A stretch of 64,000 nt of DNA from Mytilisepta virgata (taxonomy: Eukaryota > Mollusca > Bivalvia > Mytilida > Mytilidae), in assembly GCA_028015205.1 (NCBI GenBank), contig CM051510.1:30442580-30506579 (forward strand), read 5' to 3'. The translations under genes and the position numbers were made by a program. Under the pieces are notes generated by a model, which was not told the origin of the DNA, searched no databases, and saw nothing but the letters and a program-made list of their open reading frames with translations. Each line of letters starts with the position of its first letter. Within the stretch, counting starts at the first letter, position 1. This document shows positions 21,805 to 33,164 of the stretch, piece after piece.

Positions 21805-22050
21805 ATTCTAATCAAGATCTATATTATGTTTATTCTATCAAAGATCCATACTGTTGTGTAAATTCTGTCCAAGATCTATTTACTTGTATAAATTCTATCC
21901 CGAAGATCTATGTTTTGTAAATTCTATCCAAGATCTATATTATGTAAATTCTATCCAATATCTATATTATTTTAATTCTATCCAAGATCTATATTATGTT
22001 AATTCTATGCAAGATCTACTATAATAATGAAAATTCTATCTAAGATATGT
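21805..22050. repeat. Minisatellite, about 31-bp unit
   Basis: Seven to eight variable copies of ATTCTATCCAAGATCTATAT with TATGTAA-type spacers. Most copies contain an AGATCT palindrome. Confidence 0.8.
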
Positions 22051-22759
22051 AATTCAATAAAACATAATTTTATGTTTATTCAACAGACTGAGACGCTGAT
22101 TAACGAGCTTGTTTTGCTAATACAAGCCTAACACGCTCGGGCTTATTCAACGGGATTTTGGAATATTTTATAGTTACATAACTGTGGGCATGCGCAATGC
22201 TTGTTCAAATGTTTGTAAACAAAGACACGCCAGAGTACGTTATGATGCGAGTGACCTCCCGATTACATTTTAAACAAAGAAATATAACTAACTGAAGCAA
22301 ATGATTACATTCTAAACAACGAACAAATTTCAAAAACGTAATAAAGTTCAAAATTTCACCAGTAGCAAGGCAGAAAGACAACGAGTCAAACATCAGAACT
22401 GAAAATCATTGTGTTTAGTTTCACATGGATTACCTTCTTACTTAAATACTAACCTAAGAGCTGAAAATGTCTTTGATTTTACAGTGGTCGCGGTAGGTTT
22501 TTTATTTTTGCGTGAAAAAAACGCAAAGACCCGAACATTTTGTGTGAAACTGTGTAATGTTTGCGTGAAGTATGCTTTTTATTGGATTAATGAATAGCAT
22601 CTTTATGGGGAATTCTCTATGGTTTCTGTCAATTTTTAAGAAGGCAGCCACAAGATATTTTCAAATCAGTTTCAATTAACAGGGTGAAGGACATGAACAG
22701 CAAAGCGAATTCTGATTGGTTAGATTAATTTTATTATAGAAGGGACTGTCTCAGAAAGG
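22051..22759. other. No gene seen
   Basis: AT-rich with scattered short frames. GAGACGCTGATTAACGAGCTTG (22088) and CACGCTCGGGCTTATTC (22132) are a little GC-richer but not recognised. Confidence 0.45.
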
Positions 22760-23041
22760 ATTTAAATAGAAAAGGATGAATCTTTGTGTCTCTCGCACAC
22801 AGTACAAAACATCAAAACTCCATTGTCAGAATTTTCATTTATCAGCCAAAGAAATTCCCTTTTCCAATTTCAACGAATTCTTGATTTTTTAGTTTTTTTA
22901 GATGGTGGTTCTGTTACATCATTTTGGGACTCTCCCTCCGTATTTTCAACCACTTCTTCGTTATTTTTAGATTCAGTATTCCAATTCTTTATAAAATCAA
23001 ACTTTGATTCCACGATGCCAAAATTAAAGACTAGACGATGT
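22760..23041 (-). pseudogene. N-terminal fragment of a hAT-like transposase or ZNF862-like protein
   Basis: Minus strand from 23041: an acidic stretch (NNEEVVENTEGESQNDV), a basic SKKTKKSRIR, a TGA at 22870-22872, then NWKREFLWLINENSDNGVLM and FCTVCERHK. A Trp-containing word followed by MFC..C..H is typical of the TTF/BED-type zinc finger opening many hAT-derived transposases and ZNF862-like proteins. The frame ends a few codons later, so only the first 90 or so codons survive. Assignment is from motif wording only. Confidence 0.45.
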
Positions 23042-23526
23042 TAAACAGCCAATCAGATGACTTTTCACTGAGAAGAATTTAATAATCCGTACCTAGCGAG
23101 TGATTTTTCACTTTCTGTATTACTCCGCAAAATACAACAAATCAATAAATATTTGTAAAGCCGTTCAAAATAAACGTGAATGAAGATAAAAATGTTTAAT
23201 GAGCAATTTTGATATAGAGTAGCACTGCAAACTTTTAGCTATTTTCGTGTACTAAAAGTAATTCGTGAAAGTAACTATTTTCAAAACCGGAAACTACCGA
23301 AGCCAAATTAAGCGGAAATGACCAAACGCGTACAATTTTCATGTCGTTCGTGTTCGCCGAACACCACCGAAAACACAGTAAGTTCATAGTTCACAGGCTT
23401 AATCACAAGATTGGAATAAAACAAGATAGAAATGTATAAAATTGTTTATTACATTGATGATGGTGATTTATCGTAATTTCCAGTGACAATAAATTCGATA
23501 TTTTCACCCTGGAAAGATCCGTTTTT
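23042..23526. other. No gene seen
   Basis: AT-rich and unremarkable. Confidence 0.4.
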
Positions 23527-24780
23527 AGCTCACCTGGCCTATTCGTATTCGTCTGTCACCTTTAACGATTTTTCAAACATCTTCTCCTCTGGAACTACTC
23601 AATGGATTTAGATAAAACTTAGCATGATTGTTCCTTAGGGTATCCTGCACAAACTGTATGCTTGGATTTTTGATCCGTCGAAAAACATGGCCACTGTTAC
23701 TAAAAATAGAACATAGGGGTCAAACAACAGTTTTTCGCAAATATCTCAAAAATCATTAGGTTACGGCAAATTCTGGCCGGTTGAAAGTGTTCAGCATGAT
23801 GAGGGCTACCTGTGTGCTAATTTTCGTGAAAATCTGTTAACTGATGTTAGAGTTATTACCATTTTTTGACATTTTTGGCTTTTTTTATGTTATTATTTCA
23901 AAAATCTTCTTCTCTGAAACTACTATTCAAAAACAATTGAAACTTGGTAAGATTGTTCCTTAGGGTATCCTGCAAAAAGTTCATGCTTGGATTTTTGATT
24001 GATCGAAAAACATTTCCGCCCTTACTAAAAATAGAACATAGGGGTCAAAATGCTGTTTTTTGCTATTTTTTCCTGCATTATAGAAAGAAAATGAAGATGA
24101 AAGCTACTTTCAAGGTAAACATGGTATCCCGAGTTGAATGGTGATGATGCATGAAAGTTTGTTTTGGACGGTTATTTTTTACAATTGCTTGGATTTTAAA
24201 AATATTTGATTTTTAAAGTAAACATGGTATCCTTAGTGAATGGTGATGATGAGAATGTTGTATAACAATGATTAAACTTCATAATATGTGAGCTTTTACT
24301 TGCCATCACTTGGTGTCCGTCATCATCGTTGTACCTGTACTGGCTACAAAATGACAGACGAGTTAAGAAATGGTTTATTGGATAAAACCCAACAGCTTAG
24401 TCAATATGATCAAAGATGAAGCATAATAGAAAATAAAATGCCTTAACCCACAATTTTTACATAACGTCTTTCAAACATTTTAAAAACGAAGACAACATAC
24501 AGACCAAAAGATTTATACTTGTATTTGAAGACGAATTAAAACTTGTATTTTGTATTGTGAATCATCAGATTGACCATGACTGTATCTTAATCAAGCGTAG
24601 GGAGAACTCATGCCCATTTCTTTCCAGAGGTTCTTGAAAGGCTTTTAAAGGTATTTTCAGCATTTTACATTACCTTTAATACTCAGTTTAATTTACAACA
24701 AACATTAATATATTAATTTAGTTTATAGTGCATTGTTCGTCAGATGAGCGATTCAGGCTCTTGAGAGCCTCTTGTTTTAT
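23527..24780 (-). mobile_element. Bivalve interspersed element with terminal hairpins ('CTAGAGGCTC...GTGAGCTAAA' family), copy a
   Basis: The family is defined by a 5' end of the type CTAGAGGCTCTCAAGAGCCT, then CGCTCACCTG, and a 3' end GCCAGGTGAGCTAAAA with dyad symmetry, often preceded by GACGACGG repeats. Here it is inverted: TTTTAGCTCACCTGGCC opens at 23527 and GAGCGATTCAGGCTCTTGAG closes near 24770. Inside are two loose repeats of about 250 bp carrying GGTTCCTTAGGGTATCCTGC and a duplicated AAACATGGTATCC..AGT..GAATGGTGATGATG. Non-coding. It resembles pearl/HINE-type non-autonomous elements of molluscs. Confidence 0.65.
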
Positions 24781-24904
24781 TTAACGTCGTCAGGGCGTTG
24801 CTGACAAATGACGTTTGTGACGTCGAAAGATTGAGGATCTTACGAAAAAATGACACTTTCGAAGGATTTTTTGTCTATTTTATCAATGTAATAAACAGTA
24901 TAAA

Positions 24905-25030
24905 TAATTCAAGAATTTGAATATCGAAAATATATAACTCGTGATCGGAAAACACTGCGCGCATTCGTGACTAAAGGTGTTTTTCGGCCACTCGTTGAAT
25001 ATTTTGCGATATTCAAATTCTTGAATTAGT
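24905..25030. repeat. Hairpin of about 125 bp
   Basis: AATTCAAGAATTTGAATATCG...ATCGGAAAACAC is answered by GTGTTTTTCGGCC...CGATATTCAAATTCTTGAATT, with a loop of about 25 nt. It is similar in design to the hairpin at 21657. Confidence 0.7.
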
Positions 25031-25344
25031 TATCCTATAATTATTTTTATCTATTTCATTTATAAATGTATGTGAGAATATTCATATCCTTGATAATTTG
25101 TTAAAATGTTATGGACAATATATTACAAAATGAAAAAAATAAGTAACACAGTAGTCTTCTCGTTTGCAATGGGTGATTTGATACAGAACAGTTATGAAGA
25201 ATCCAACAGAATGGGCAGTAGCAATCAAAGATGGCCGTACACTCCCACTTTAAATATATACGAAGAGAAGTTGGATATCTTCGATTAGATTTCAACTCAG
25301 AACTGACACTTGAGACTATTTTAAAAACTTGCAATTTGACAAAT

Positions 25345-25695
25345 GTTGATAACGGAGAAAGAACTTCTCACAGATTCTGAGCACTTGATAGAAATAACAT
25401 GCGTAGGATGAACAAAAGGCTCCCAAGAGCCTGAATCGCTCACCTGTTACCTTTTGTGTACCAGTACATCTTGAATCAATGATTATTTTTGCTATTTAAT
25501 GTATACCGCCACAATGTTCTCCTTATTATTGACCTGTACAGCTAAAATATAGAATCCTGAACTCAAATAGATATGGTTGCTAGGGAGTTTTCATCCGTTG
25601 CAATGGACTTTTTCAATGGCATTGACTCTTGACCTTCAATTTTGACTTGATAACGGAGAAAGAACTTCTTACCGATTCTGAGCACTTGATATCAG
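25345..25695 (+). repeat. Direct repeats flanking a 5'-end fragment of the interspersed family, copy b
   Basis: TTGATAACGGAGAAAGAACT...GATTCTGAGCACTTGATA occurs at 25345-25390 and again at 25645-25692 with two or three differences. Between them, from about 25408, lies the family's 5' end (GGCTCCCAAGAGCCTGAATCGCTCACCTG) followed by unrelated-looking sequence. The 45-bp flank is far longer than a normal target duplication, so local duplication is more likely. Confidence 0.55.
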
Positions 25696-26214
25696 TTCAG
25701 ATCTTTGCATTTCGAATAACCAATTTTTTCCACTTTCTTTATCTCTGTATCTTTATTTATATCTACAAGCTGTGGCTGTTCCAAATGTTCTTGTTCTCTA
25801 GCGTCCTTCTTTTCGGATTTATTCACGCTTTTATTATGACTGGTGTTGTTACCAGAACAGAGGAAATTAGATCACTACCTTAAATTCAGTTTCTTTTAGA
25901 TTGGCACATATGCCCACGGCCAAAATAAAAATATTGTTTGTTTCCCCTCGCCCGACCGACTCAATTGAAAACCCCGCCGACTCAAAAGTTTTTATTCCGT
26001 TTTGTTCGTAACATTTTTTTTTATTTCCGGATCAATTTCGGAGTCAATCCCGGACGAGATTTGCGCTTTATTGTGACCAGAAGTTTTTTTTTATTTTTCA
26101 TTGGATTCTATCTAAAATCAAGAAAGTTTCATGGTGCGGAAGTTCTTTACAGGCTATGTTTTACAGCTTATTGTATCCGAACAGTGGACATATGCAAAGA
26201 TACAGATCATGGCC
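25696..26214. other. No gene recognised
   Basis: Open frames at 25629-25883 and 25938-26222 are hydrophobic or low-complexity translations of T-rich DNA without a domain. Confidence 0.45.
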
Positions 26215-26640
26215 TAGATTAATGAAACATAGATTCGAGATATCTTTACAACCTAAGAAAATTATGCTTGTCAATGACATAATTAATTTAATTCTTCAGA
26301 ACAACGAATTCGAATTCAATAGTAGAATGTTCAGACAAAATATAATGGTACCAATGGTTGCTCCAACCTCTCCCAGTCTTACTGATTTACGTATGTTTGA
26401 AATAATAACACATATAATTGAACTAAACATACTTTTAAACAAAATAATCTTGCTGTCCATGTATCGAGACGACGGTTTCATTATATTTATCGGTAATAGA
26501 GGAATTACGTAATTTTTTGGAAAAAGGAAAACTGTTCATTCGTTACTAAAGTTTACATTTAAAATATCAGATAGCATGAATTCATAGATTTAACAGTATT
26601 TAAAGGATAAAGGTTTCTATATGATAAAGACATAATCTTT
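26215..26640 (+). pseudogene. Neptune-like Penelope reverse transcriptase, 5' part
   Basis: Encodes motif B (QNIMVPMVAPTSPSLTDLRM) and motif C (MYRDDGFIIF), wording typical of the Neptune-type Penelope clade rather than the YIDD copies elsewhere in the window. After the stop at 26512 homology continues in other frames (LLKFTFKISDSMNS, then IDLTVFKG-like) to about 26620, where a dispersed repeat interrupts it. The Gly usual in 'PMGA' is replaced by Val, so it was probably dead before the interruption. It continues at 27549. Confidence 0.72.
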
Positions 26641-27113
26641 CGATCAGTTAATTGAGGTCTGGAGCTGGCATGTTAACTGCTGGTAGTCCTTTGTTAATAT
26701 ATATTGATTATTTTCATTTTGCTTAGTTTCTTCTGTTACCTTTTTTAACATCGGACTCGGACATCTTTTGAACTGAATATTACTGTCTGTATCGCTGTGT
26801 GTGTTTATTCCACATCAGCTTACAAAACATGTTTAACCCCGTCGCATTTTTTGCGCCTGTCCCAAGTCAGGAACCTCTAGCCTTTGTTAGTCTTGTTTTT
26901 TTTAATTGTGGTTCATTTGTGTATATTTCAGAGTTTTGGTGCCGTATTTTGCTGAACTAGTATGCATTTTTGTTTAGGGGCCAGCTGAAACCCACCTCCT
27001 TTCGACCATTCAGCGTTAAAGACCAATTGGTAGCTTTGAGCTCTTTGGTCGGGTAGTTGTCTCTTTGACCCATTCCCTGTTTCCATTCTCTTTTCTATTC
27101 AAAATACACATCG
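26617..27113 (+). repeat. Dispersed mussel repeat A, first copy
   Basis: Begins TATATGATAAAGACATAATC, runs through GGTCTGGAGCTGGCATGT and AACCCCGTCGCATTTTTTGC (low-copy CpG-bearing core) and ends in the CATTCCCTGTTTCCATTC tail. A second, 5'-shorter copy is at 27263-27548, and another, interrupted, is at 49835-50905. Confidence 0.75.
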
Positions 27114-27262
27114 TGATGAAGAGAGCAACAGAATCTTTAAAAGGCTGCTTATTATTGCATATAAAATACATCAAAATATAAAAGATTATCTCACATCAGC
27201 TACACTTAAATAAAATTATATAAAAGTACAATTCTTTTAAATGAAACAAATGCAAGACACTT
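27114..27262 (+). repeat. Duplicate of Neptune 3' flank (B1)
   Basis: GATGAAGAGAGCAACAGAATC ... AAGACACTTTTTAAT is repeated at 27900-28060. With the doubled repeat A it shows a tandem duplication of an A-to-B block, with about 350 bp of Neptune sequence lost from the first copy. Confidence 0.7.
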
Positions 27263-27548
27263 TTTAATTTAACCCCGTCGCATTTTTGCGCCTGTTCCAA
27301 GTCAGGAACCTCTAGCCTTTGTTAGTCTTCTGTTTTTTTTAAATTGTGGTTCATTTGTGTATGTTTCAGAGTTTGGGTGCCGTCCATTTTGCTGAACTAG
27401 TATGCATTTTTGTTTAGGGGCCAGCTGAAACCCACCTCCTTTCGACCATTCAGCGTTGAAGACCCATTGGTAGCCTTGAGCACTTTAGTCGGGTTGTTGT
27501 CTCTTTGACCCATTCCCTGTTTCCATTCACTTTTCTATTCAAAATACA
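27263..27548 (+). repeat. Dispersed mussel repeat A, second copy
   Basis: AACCCCGTCGCATTTTTGCG to CTATTCAAAATACACAT, about 95% like 26826-27113 by eye. It ends exactly where Neptune coding sequence resumes. Confidence 0.75.
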
Positions 27549-28065
27549 CATACTTTAGATTTAACGTTATGTATAAAACCTACGGAAAACTTTCAGTACT
27601 TACATAACTCATCAGCACACCCCTCTTCAGTGTTTAAAGGATTTATATTGGGAGAAATAACTAGATTGATTAGACTTACCAACAAAAAGGACCTCATATC
27701 TCAAGTTGAAATATTTATTATAAATCTAATCAAAAGGGTTTATAAACGACGCAAAATTGAACCTTCAATAACGCGAAAAACTTAACATTGACAGAGAAAG
27801 AACAATTCAATATAAAAAACAAATCCAAGATAAACACCCCACTTGTATTTACAGCAAAATATAACCAGACTCTTTAAGAAGCATTGGTATTATATCCAAC
27901 ATGATGAAGAGAGCAACAGAATCTTTAAAAGTCTGTTTATTATTGCATATAAAATACATAAAAATATAAGAGATTATCTCACATCAGCTACACTTAAATA
28001 AATTTATATAAAATTAAAATTCTTTTCAATGAAATAAATGAAAGACACTTTTTAATGGAATGAGA
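27549..28065 (+). pseudogene. Neptune-like Penelope, 3' part and flank
   Basis: Reads LDLTLCIKPTENFQYLHN, AHPSSVFKGFILGEITRLIR and TNKKDLISQVEIF, the conserved 'KPT..FQYLH..S.HP..VFKGFI.GE..R' block after the palm, then stops near 27785. LFKKHWYYIQ near 27870 may be a trailing piece. No GIY-YIG domain is seen. B2, the second copy of the duplicated flank, occupies 27900-28060. Confidence 0.72.
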
Positions 28066-28460
28066 CCACCAGTGTCGTAGCTCATTCCTCTTCAATTAAA
28101 ATATATAAGTTTTGTGATTGGCAGCAACACGTTTTCAAGTCGTCTTTATAAACAAAAGGCTTGAAGTGCCTGATGAGGATAGACATTGGTTCATAAAATC
28201 TAAGCCGCAACACTGAACAACTACGTGGTGATTTTCTCGACTAATAGTTTTGGAATTATAAATTATAAATGATACAATTGGTAATTGATTTAGAAATTAT
28301 CTGTTAATGGTGAGCTTAATTGGATATTTGTTTGGATTGGTAGTGGACACGTACTTTAACAAGTTTGATGTCATGCCTGACTAAGCAGGAACCAAACCTT
28401 ATAGCATTAGGTCTTTTTCACTATGTTGGTCTTGGAAACTAAAAATAATATAAAATTCTG
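28066..28460. other. No gene seen
   Basis: AT-rich, unremarkable. Confidence 0.4.
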
Positions 28461-28898
28461 TTGAAAAAAAAGACGTTTAACCTACCTACCTACCCTCCTC
28501 TGAACTGTAGGATCGGGAGAGGGGAATTAAACATATTTTTAAATGTGGCCCAAAGTTTTGAAAAGCAAAATTCTAAAACCTCATTGATCTTCATACAGTG
28601 CGTGTCGTTTCGCTATGAAAATAACATGCGTAGAATGAAAAATGAAAGAACAGTTAAGGTCAAAAGCTTTTATTCACAATTTTCGAAATTCGACAGTATA
28701 GAAATAAAATACATAAAGAGAGTTTATGTAACAAGCTTAACTTCACAATTCTTAAAATTTGACCGCCGTGTACAAAATCAAATTCTAAAACCTTATTGCG
28801 CACCAACAGATAGAATCCAACCGTTTGATGAAGAAATGATATCCCCAAACGCAAAAGTGAAGGAGGAATTGATGTGCAGGAATGAATTACTATTTTAA
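28461..28898 (+). CDS. Hypothetical 145-codon open frame
   Basis: The longest simple open frame in this stretch. The product is basic, has no signal peptide, membrane segment or motif I recognise, and contains internal nucleotide echoes (AAATTCTAAAACCT at 28571 and 28782; CACAATT.T.AAA near 28675 and 28745), suggesting an ancient duplication rather than protein constraint. It may be chance. Confidence 0.15.
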   Translation: MKKKTFNLPTYPPLNCRIGRGELNIFLNVAQSFEKQNSKTSLIFIQCVSFRYENNMRRMKNERTVKVKSFYSQFSKFDSIEIKYIKRVYVTSLTSQFLKFDRRVQNQILKPYCAPTDRIQPFDEEMISPNAKVKEELMCRNELLF

Positions 28899-30031
28899 TA
28901 GACTATCCTGGCCCTCTGTACATTCTCTTTGTTTTTTCTGTGCTGTTTCATTTTGCTTTTGGTTCCAAGGGTGTTAACTCTATGTTATCCAATTGTCGGC
29001 ATTTCCAATAATCTGAATCCATTTTATTTTTAATTATTATGTAATTACAAAAAATACATTTAATATTAAACACTACGTTATTAGAAAAACATTTCATATC
29101 TTTATATTAGCATTCATACATATTTCCGTAATTACAATTTTACGATTACTTTTGACATTATCTATCTAAAAAACATTCATTGTACTGTGGATTTAACACC
29201 CATAATTAAAGTCTTGTTTAATTCCACAAACCTTGAGGAATTTAACAGAAAATAAATAAATAAATATATATTATTATTTCTCTGGATAATGCACTCCTGC
29301 GCTAAATTGTACACCGAAAGATGAACGCCTCAGGAACATGAAGCCACGACGTTTATCGGTGACAATGCTTTAAAATTAATATTTGAATTATTCATTTAAA
29401 GAGAATTAGGTACAGGATAAACAAAATTAATCTCTTTCCACTTTGAGTGTACAAAACATGTATCTGAATCTTCAGTGGAGATTTTAACTAAATACGTTAC
29501 ACTCTTTTCACAGCTGCAGGGAATTTTTCGTCCGCATCCGTAATCGATACGCATTTTACTAAAGATCCGTATGTCTTTGACAGCAAATATGTCATGGTAG
29601 CATGATTTTTTCACTTCGAGGTTTGCTTTATGTGTTTATGTCCGGCATCTACATTTGGGACTGTAACTACATGTATATGTAAGTACTTTACTCTTTTGTC
29701 ACAAAGGAAGGGCAGCAATCGTCCCCATACGTAACTGACACGCATTTTACTGAAGATCCGTTGCTTGGACTTTGCAAAAAAGAAATTTGTGTCACTGACT
29801 TCATCACAGCCAAACTTCGAATTTTTTTTATGCGATATCTTGCATATCACCAACTCTAATAAAATACCCTCGTCATTTAGTCTCATTGGATGATATTTAT
29901 CGGTATAAAGGTTAAATGATAACTGGAATTATGTCTTTTATGATGAATATTTCATGGCAAAACGATTTTTTCATTCTGAAGTCTGCTTTGTAAGCTTCAG
30001 CTTACACCATCGAGCAAACTGACTGGCATCA
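28899..30031. repeat. Intergenic with diverged direct repeats
   Basis: A block CGCATTTTACTRAAGATCCG...GTCTTTGA occurs at about 29550 and 29740, and ATGATTTTTTCAC-TTCGAGGTTTGCTTT at about 29600 has a relative near 29965. These diverged repeats explain the open frames 29396-29614 and 29611-29886. No gene. Confidence 0.45.
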
Positions 30032-30314
30032 TTAGAAAGGAAGGAAATTGAGGGAATCCGACGCATCATAAAATTCATCTTCTGAGAAGTTATCGACATC
30101 TCGATTATCATTTTTTGCCAGGCTACTTGTTTCACCCATATCTTCTAACACATCATCAAGTGTACTTGATTTCGATAGTAGAGAATTTAGCTTTTCCACT
30201 TCTTTCTGAAATTCCTGATGTAACAGTCGACGAACTGTGATGTGGGATGGGCATCTTTGCAAAAATTCCGGCGGAAGTTTAAAGTTTCCTGTTTGTTCTT
30301 CGTTTTCACCTTCC
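30032..30314 (-). CDS. Terminal exon of an unidentified host gene
   Basis: A good acceptor (CAAATCTATCGTTGCAG) precedes 30314 on the minus strand. The exon then stays open for 94 codons to a stop at 30032. It encodes EGENEEQTGNFKLPPEFLQR, a helical basic stretch (HQEFQKEVEKLNSLLSKS) and an acidic C-terminus (VDNFSEDEFYDASDSLNFLP). Amphipathic heptads suggest a short coiled coil. Composition and codon variety differ from the AT-rich background. No family recognised; the upstream exon would lie to the right and I cannot place it. Confidence 0.5.
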
Positions 30315-31479
30315 CTGCAACGATAGATTTGATTGTGGGAGATATTCAATGCATATGTAACGCTTAAGCATTAGAGAGGCATATTTAGTGAAGAAAGAGT
30401 AAAAGACGGGGGTTACTGGTCGTATTACTTTGATAAATTGAAAAGCTGATTTTCATGTTGTATTGGTTGATATGAAGGCATAAATTCATGTGAGTATTTG
30501 TCTTAAGAAAATATCTAGAATAAATTCATCAATTTTTAAATAATTCATGATGCAAGACCACTTTAACAGAATTACATTTTATATAAAGTATACACCCGAA
30601 AATATCCGCAGACGTATTATGGTATGAGCCTGTCGTCTTCGGTGTCGGCGCCCGTAGACAGTTAAGTTTCCGCAAATTTACTTTTGTTCTATTGAACATA
30701 TTCTTACAATATTTTACCACATTGGTCTCTAATAAGAAATACAGGTTGGGATTTATTTTGCAAAATCTGGCCCCACCATTTTTGTCTGGGGGTCATTTAA
30801 GTTTTTGTTTTATACTTTTGGTGTAACTTTTATTTTTTGTCAATTTTTTACTATTTCTTACCGTATTCGAGATATAGGCGGTCGAAATAGGGATACACCT
30901 TAATTTCTAAACTTTTTTATTCCTTTTTCTATTAAGATGGGTTTTTTTCATGTTTCGTCATAAGAAATACAGTAAATGTTACGCTAGGCATTTTGTGTAA
31001 CTTTTGTTATTACAGAGATAAAAGGAATTAAAGGGACCAAAATTAGCCATTGTGCGGGACACCTAAAAATTTATTTTTCATCCGATTTTAATGGCGATAT
31101 TATACACCTATTTACTGACTATGAGGACAATAGCAAGTTTATTGTCCCCCGAAGCAACGAATTTATCTGTAGTTCATTTTATATAGATTATACATACTAA
31201 GATATAATCATTTCTTTTAATTCATCTGAATGAGTGCTGCCTTGTGGTATGTCAACATATTTCTTCTATCGTTGATGGTTTTTGACATATTAGGGGCTAA
31301 ACAGGCCGAAAAATGAATGTGGCTTGATATGTAATTGTTTTTTAATTTTTCATCCAATCCTTATGAGATTTCTTCTTATTTCACCTTGAGAGAGCTTTCA
31401 TTATGTCAACAAATTACTTCCAATTTATTTTTTCAGAGATATAATTTCTCTGTAAAATGCGGCCAAAAAAATTTCAAAT
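30315..31479. repeat. Intergenic with diverged tandem units
   Basis: A phrase GAGATATA.GCGGTC.AAA..GGG near 30870, a related one near 31015, and TTTAATTCATCTGAATGAGTGCTG...GTATGTCAACATATTTC at 31219 recur beyond the next AT-rich block at about 34240-34330. They flank the 31.5-34.1 kb inverted arrays as direct repeats. Confidence 0.5.
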
Positions 31480-31654
31480 GTTATCTAAAAATTGAAAAAT
31501 GGAATTCAGCACTTGCTTTTTCAATATTAATTTGAAAATTGAAAAATGAAATTTTCAACTTGCCTTTTCATTTTTGAATTTTAATTTGAAAATAAAAAAA
31601 TGAAATTTGCAACTTGCTTTTTCATTTTTCTTTTTTATAATTTTGATTTGAATA

Positions 31655-32607
31655 TTGAATAAAATGCTCCGCTGGGCGCAGCTAGATACGACCGCAGATG
31701 TCGAACCCTGAATAGTTGGGGCAATTATGAACACAACATTCAAGCTTGATACAATACTGAATTTGGATTGTGAATAAATATTTGACACAGCATAGGTTTC
31801 TGACACATAAAAAATTTCCAATGGAATTTGTTAATAATAAAGTTTTGATAACAGGGCACACATATCAATTTCTTGCTATTGCGCAATACTGTGCAATTGA
31901 AGATTTCTTGCTATTGCACAATACTGTGCAATTGAAATTTCTTCAAATATTTGACACATAATAGGTTTCTGACACAGAATAACTGAAATAAAAGAACTTA
32001 GAATTGGTCATATGATTTGAATTTATATTCAATTTTTTGCTTCTTGTGCAATACAATATGCTGTGGAGAATTGGCCCCCCCCCAAAAAAAAAAAATAATT
32101 TACCCCTTTTTTAGCTTTAATTTTGGACCCCGATTTGGACCAACTTGAAAACTAGGCCCATAATAAAAAAACTAAGTACATGTTTAGATTCAGCATATCA
32201 AAGAACCCAAAGAATTCAATTTTTGTTAAAATCAAACTACGTTTAATTTTGGACCCTTTGGACCTTAATGTAGACCAATTTGAAAACGGGACCAAAAATT
32301 AAGAATCTAAATGCACGGTTAGATTCGGCATATCAAAGAACCCCAATAGTTCAATTTTCGATGAAATCAAACAAAGTTTAATTTTGGATCCTTTTGGCCC
32401 TAATTCTTAAACTGTTGGGACCAAAACTCCCAAAATCAATCCCAACCTTCCTTTTGTGGTCATAAACCTTGTGTTTAAATTTCATAGATTTCCATTAACT
32501 TATACTAAAGTTATAGTGCGAAAACCAAATGTCTTCGGACGACGACGGACGACGACGACGCCAACGTCATACCAATATACGACCGCAAAAATTTTGCGGT
32601 CGTATAA
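31655..32607 (+). mobile_element. 'TACGACCGC' bivalve repeat with terminal 31-bp palindrome
   Basis: Begins near GATACGACCGCAGATGTCGA (31684) and ends at a perfect 31-bp palindrome, 32577-32607, with half-site TATACGACCGCAAAA. Inside are a duplicated 40-bp unit with GCAATACTGTGCAATTGAA (31880-31945), three copies of a TTTAATTTTGGACC segment (about 32110-32400), and GGACGACGACGGACGACGAC just before the end. Non-coding. The terminal palindrome and subterminal repeats resemble Helitron-like non-autonomous elements, but the class is not proven. Confidence 0.6.
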
Positions 32608-33164
32608 AAATGAAATTTACAACTTGCCTTCTCAATTTTCATTATTTAATTTTGATTTGAAATTTGAAAAATGAAAGTTGAAATTAAGACGTTTAAATTT
32701 CATTTTTCATTTGATGAATATACATACCATTTTATATTCATAAAATCATATGTGCACTGAAGTGAATAAATTGTGTGCTACGTAAATTTTAGAAGATGAC
32801 TATTTACCAGTTAATCGACCAACATGTGTGTAAAAGAATTACAACTGTTAAAAGTTTTAGAGATTATAAAAATGAGAAGTGCATATCTCTCAATATAATA
32901 TATTTTTTAAAACAATATTTTTAATAATTGTTATGTTGTACTATATATTATGAATAAATGTGTTTCTGGACGACGGTATCAGCGGGAATAGAGAATAGAT
33001 TACTATTATTGTTTGAAAATCATGTCAACCCTTCGGAAGCTTGATTAAAGAATTAACAGAAGAAAGAAAAACACATGGTCGGTTAGCTAGTAGTTGGTCA
33101 TCTTCTAAAAAATTAACAAAGCACACAATTTATTCACTCCGCTGCATACATGATGGTATAAATA

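Noticed and set aside
21805..22050. CRISPR-like array
   Set aside because: Repeats and spacers both drift and spacers are not unique sequences; this is an ordinary minisatellite in a eukaryotic genome.
25345..25692. 45-bp direct repeat as a target-site duplication of the inserted 5'-end fragment
   Set aside because: Far longer than any known duplication for such elements; local sequence duplication is simpler.
28461..28898. 145-codon open frame as a confident gene
   Set aside because: No domain, no intron signals and internal nucleotide echoes; kept only as a low-confidence hypothetical.
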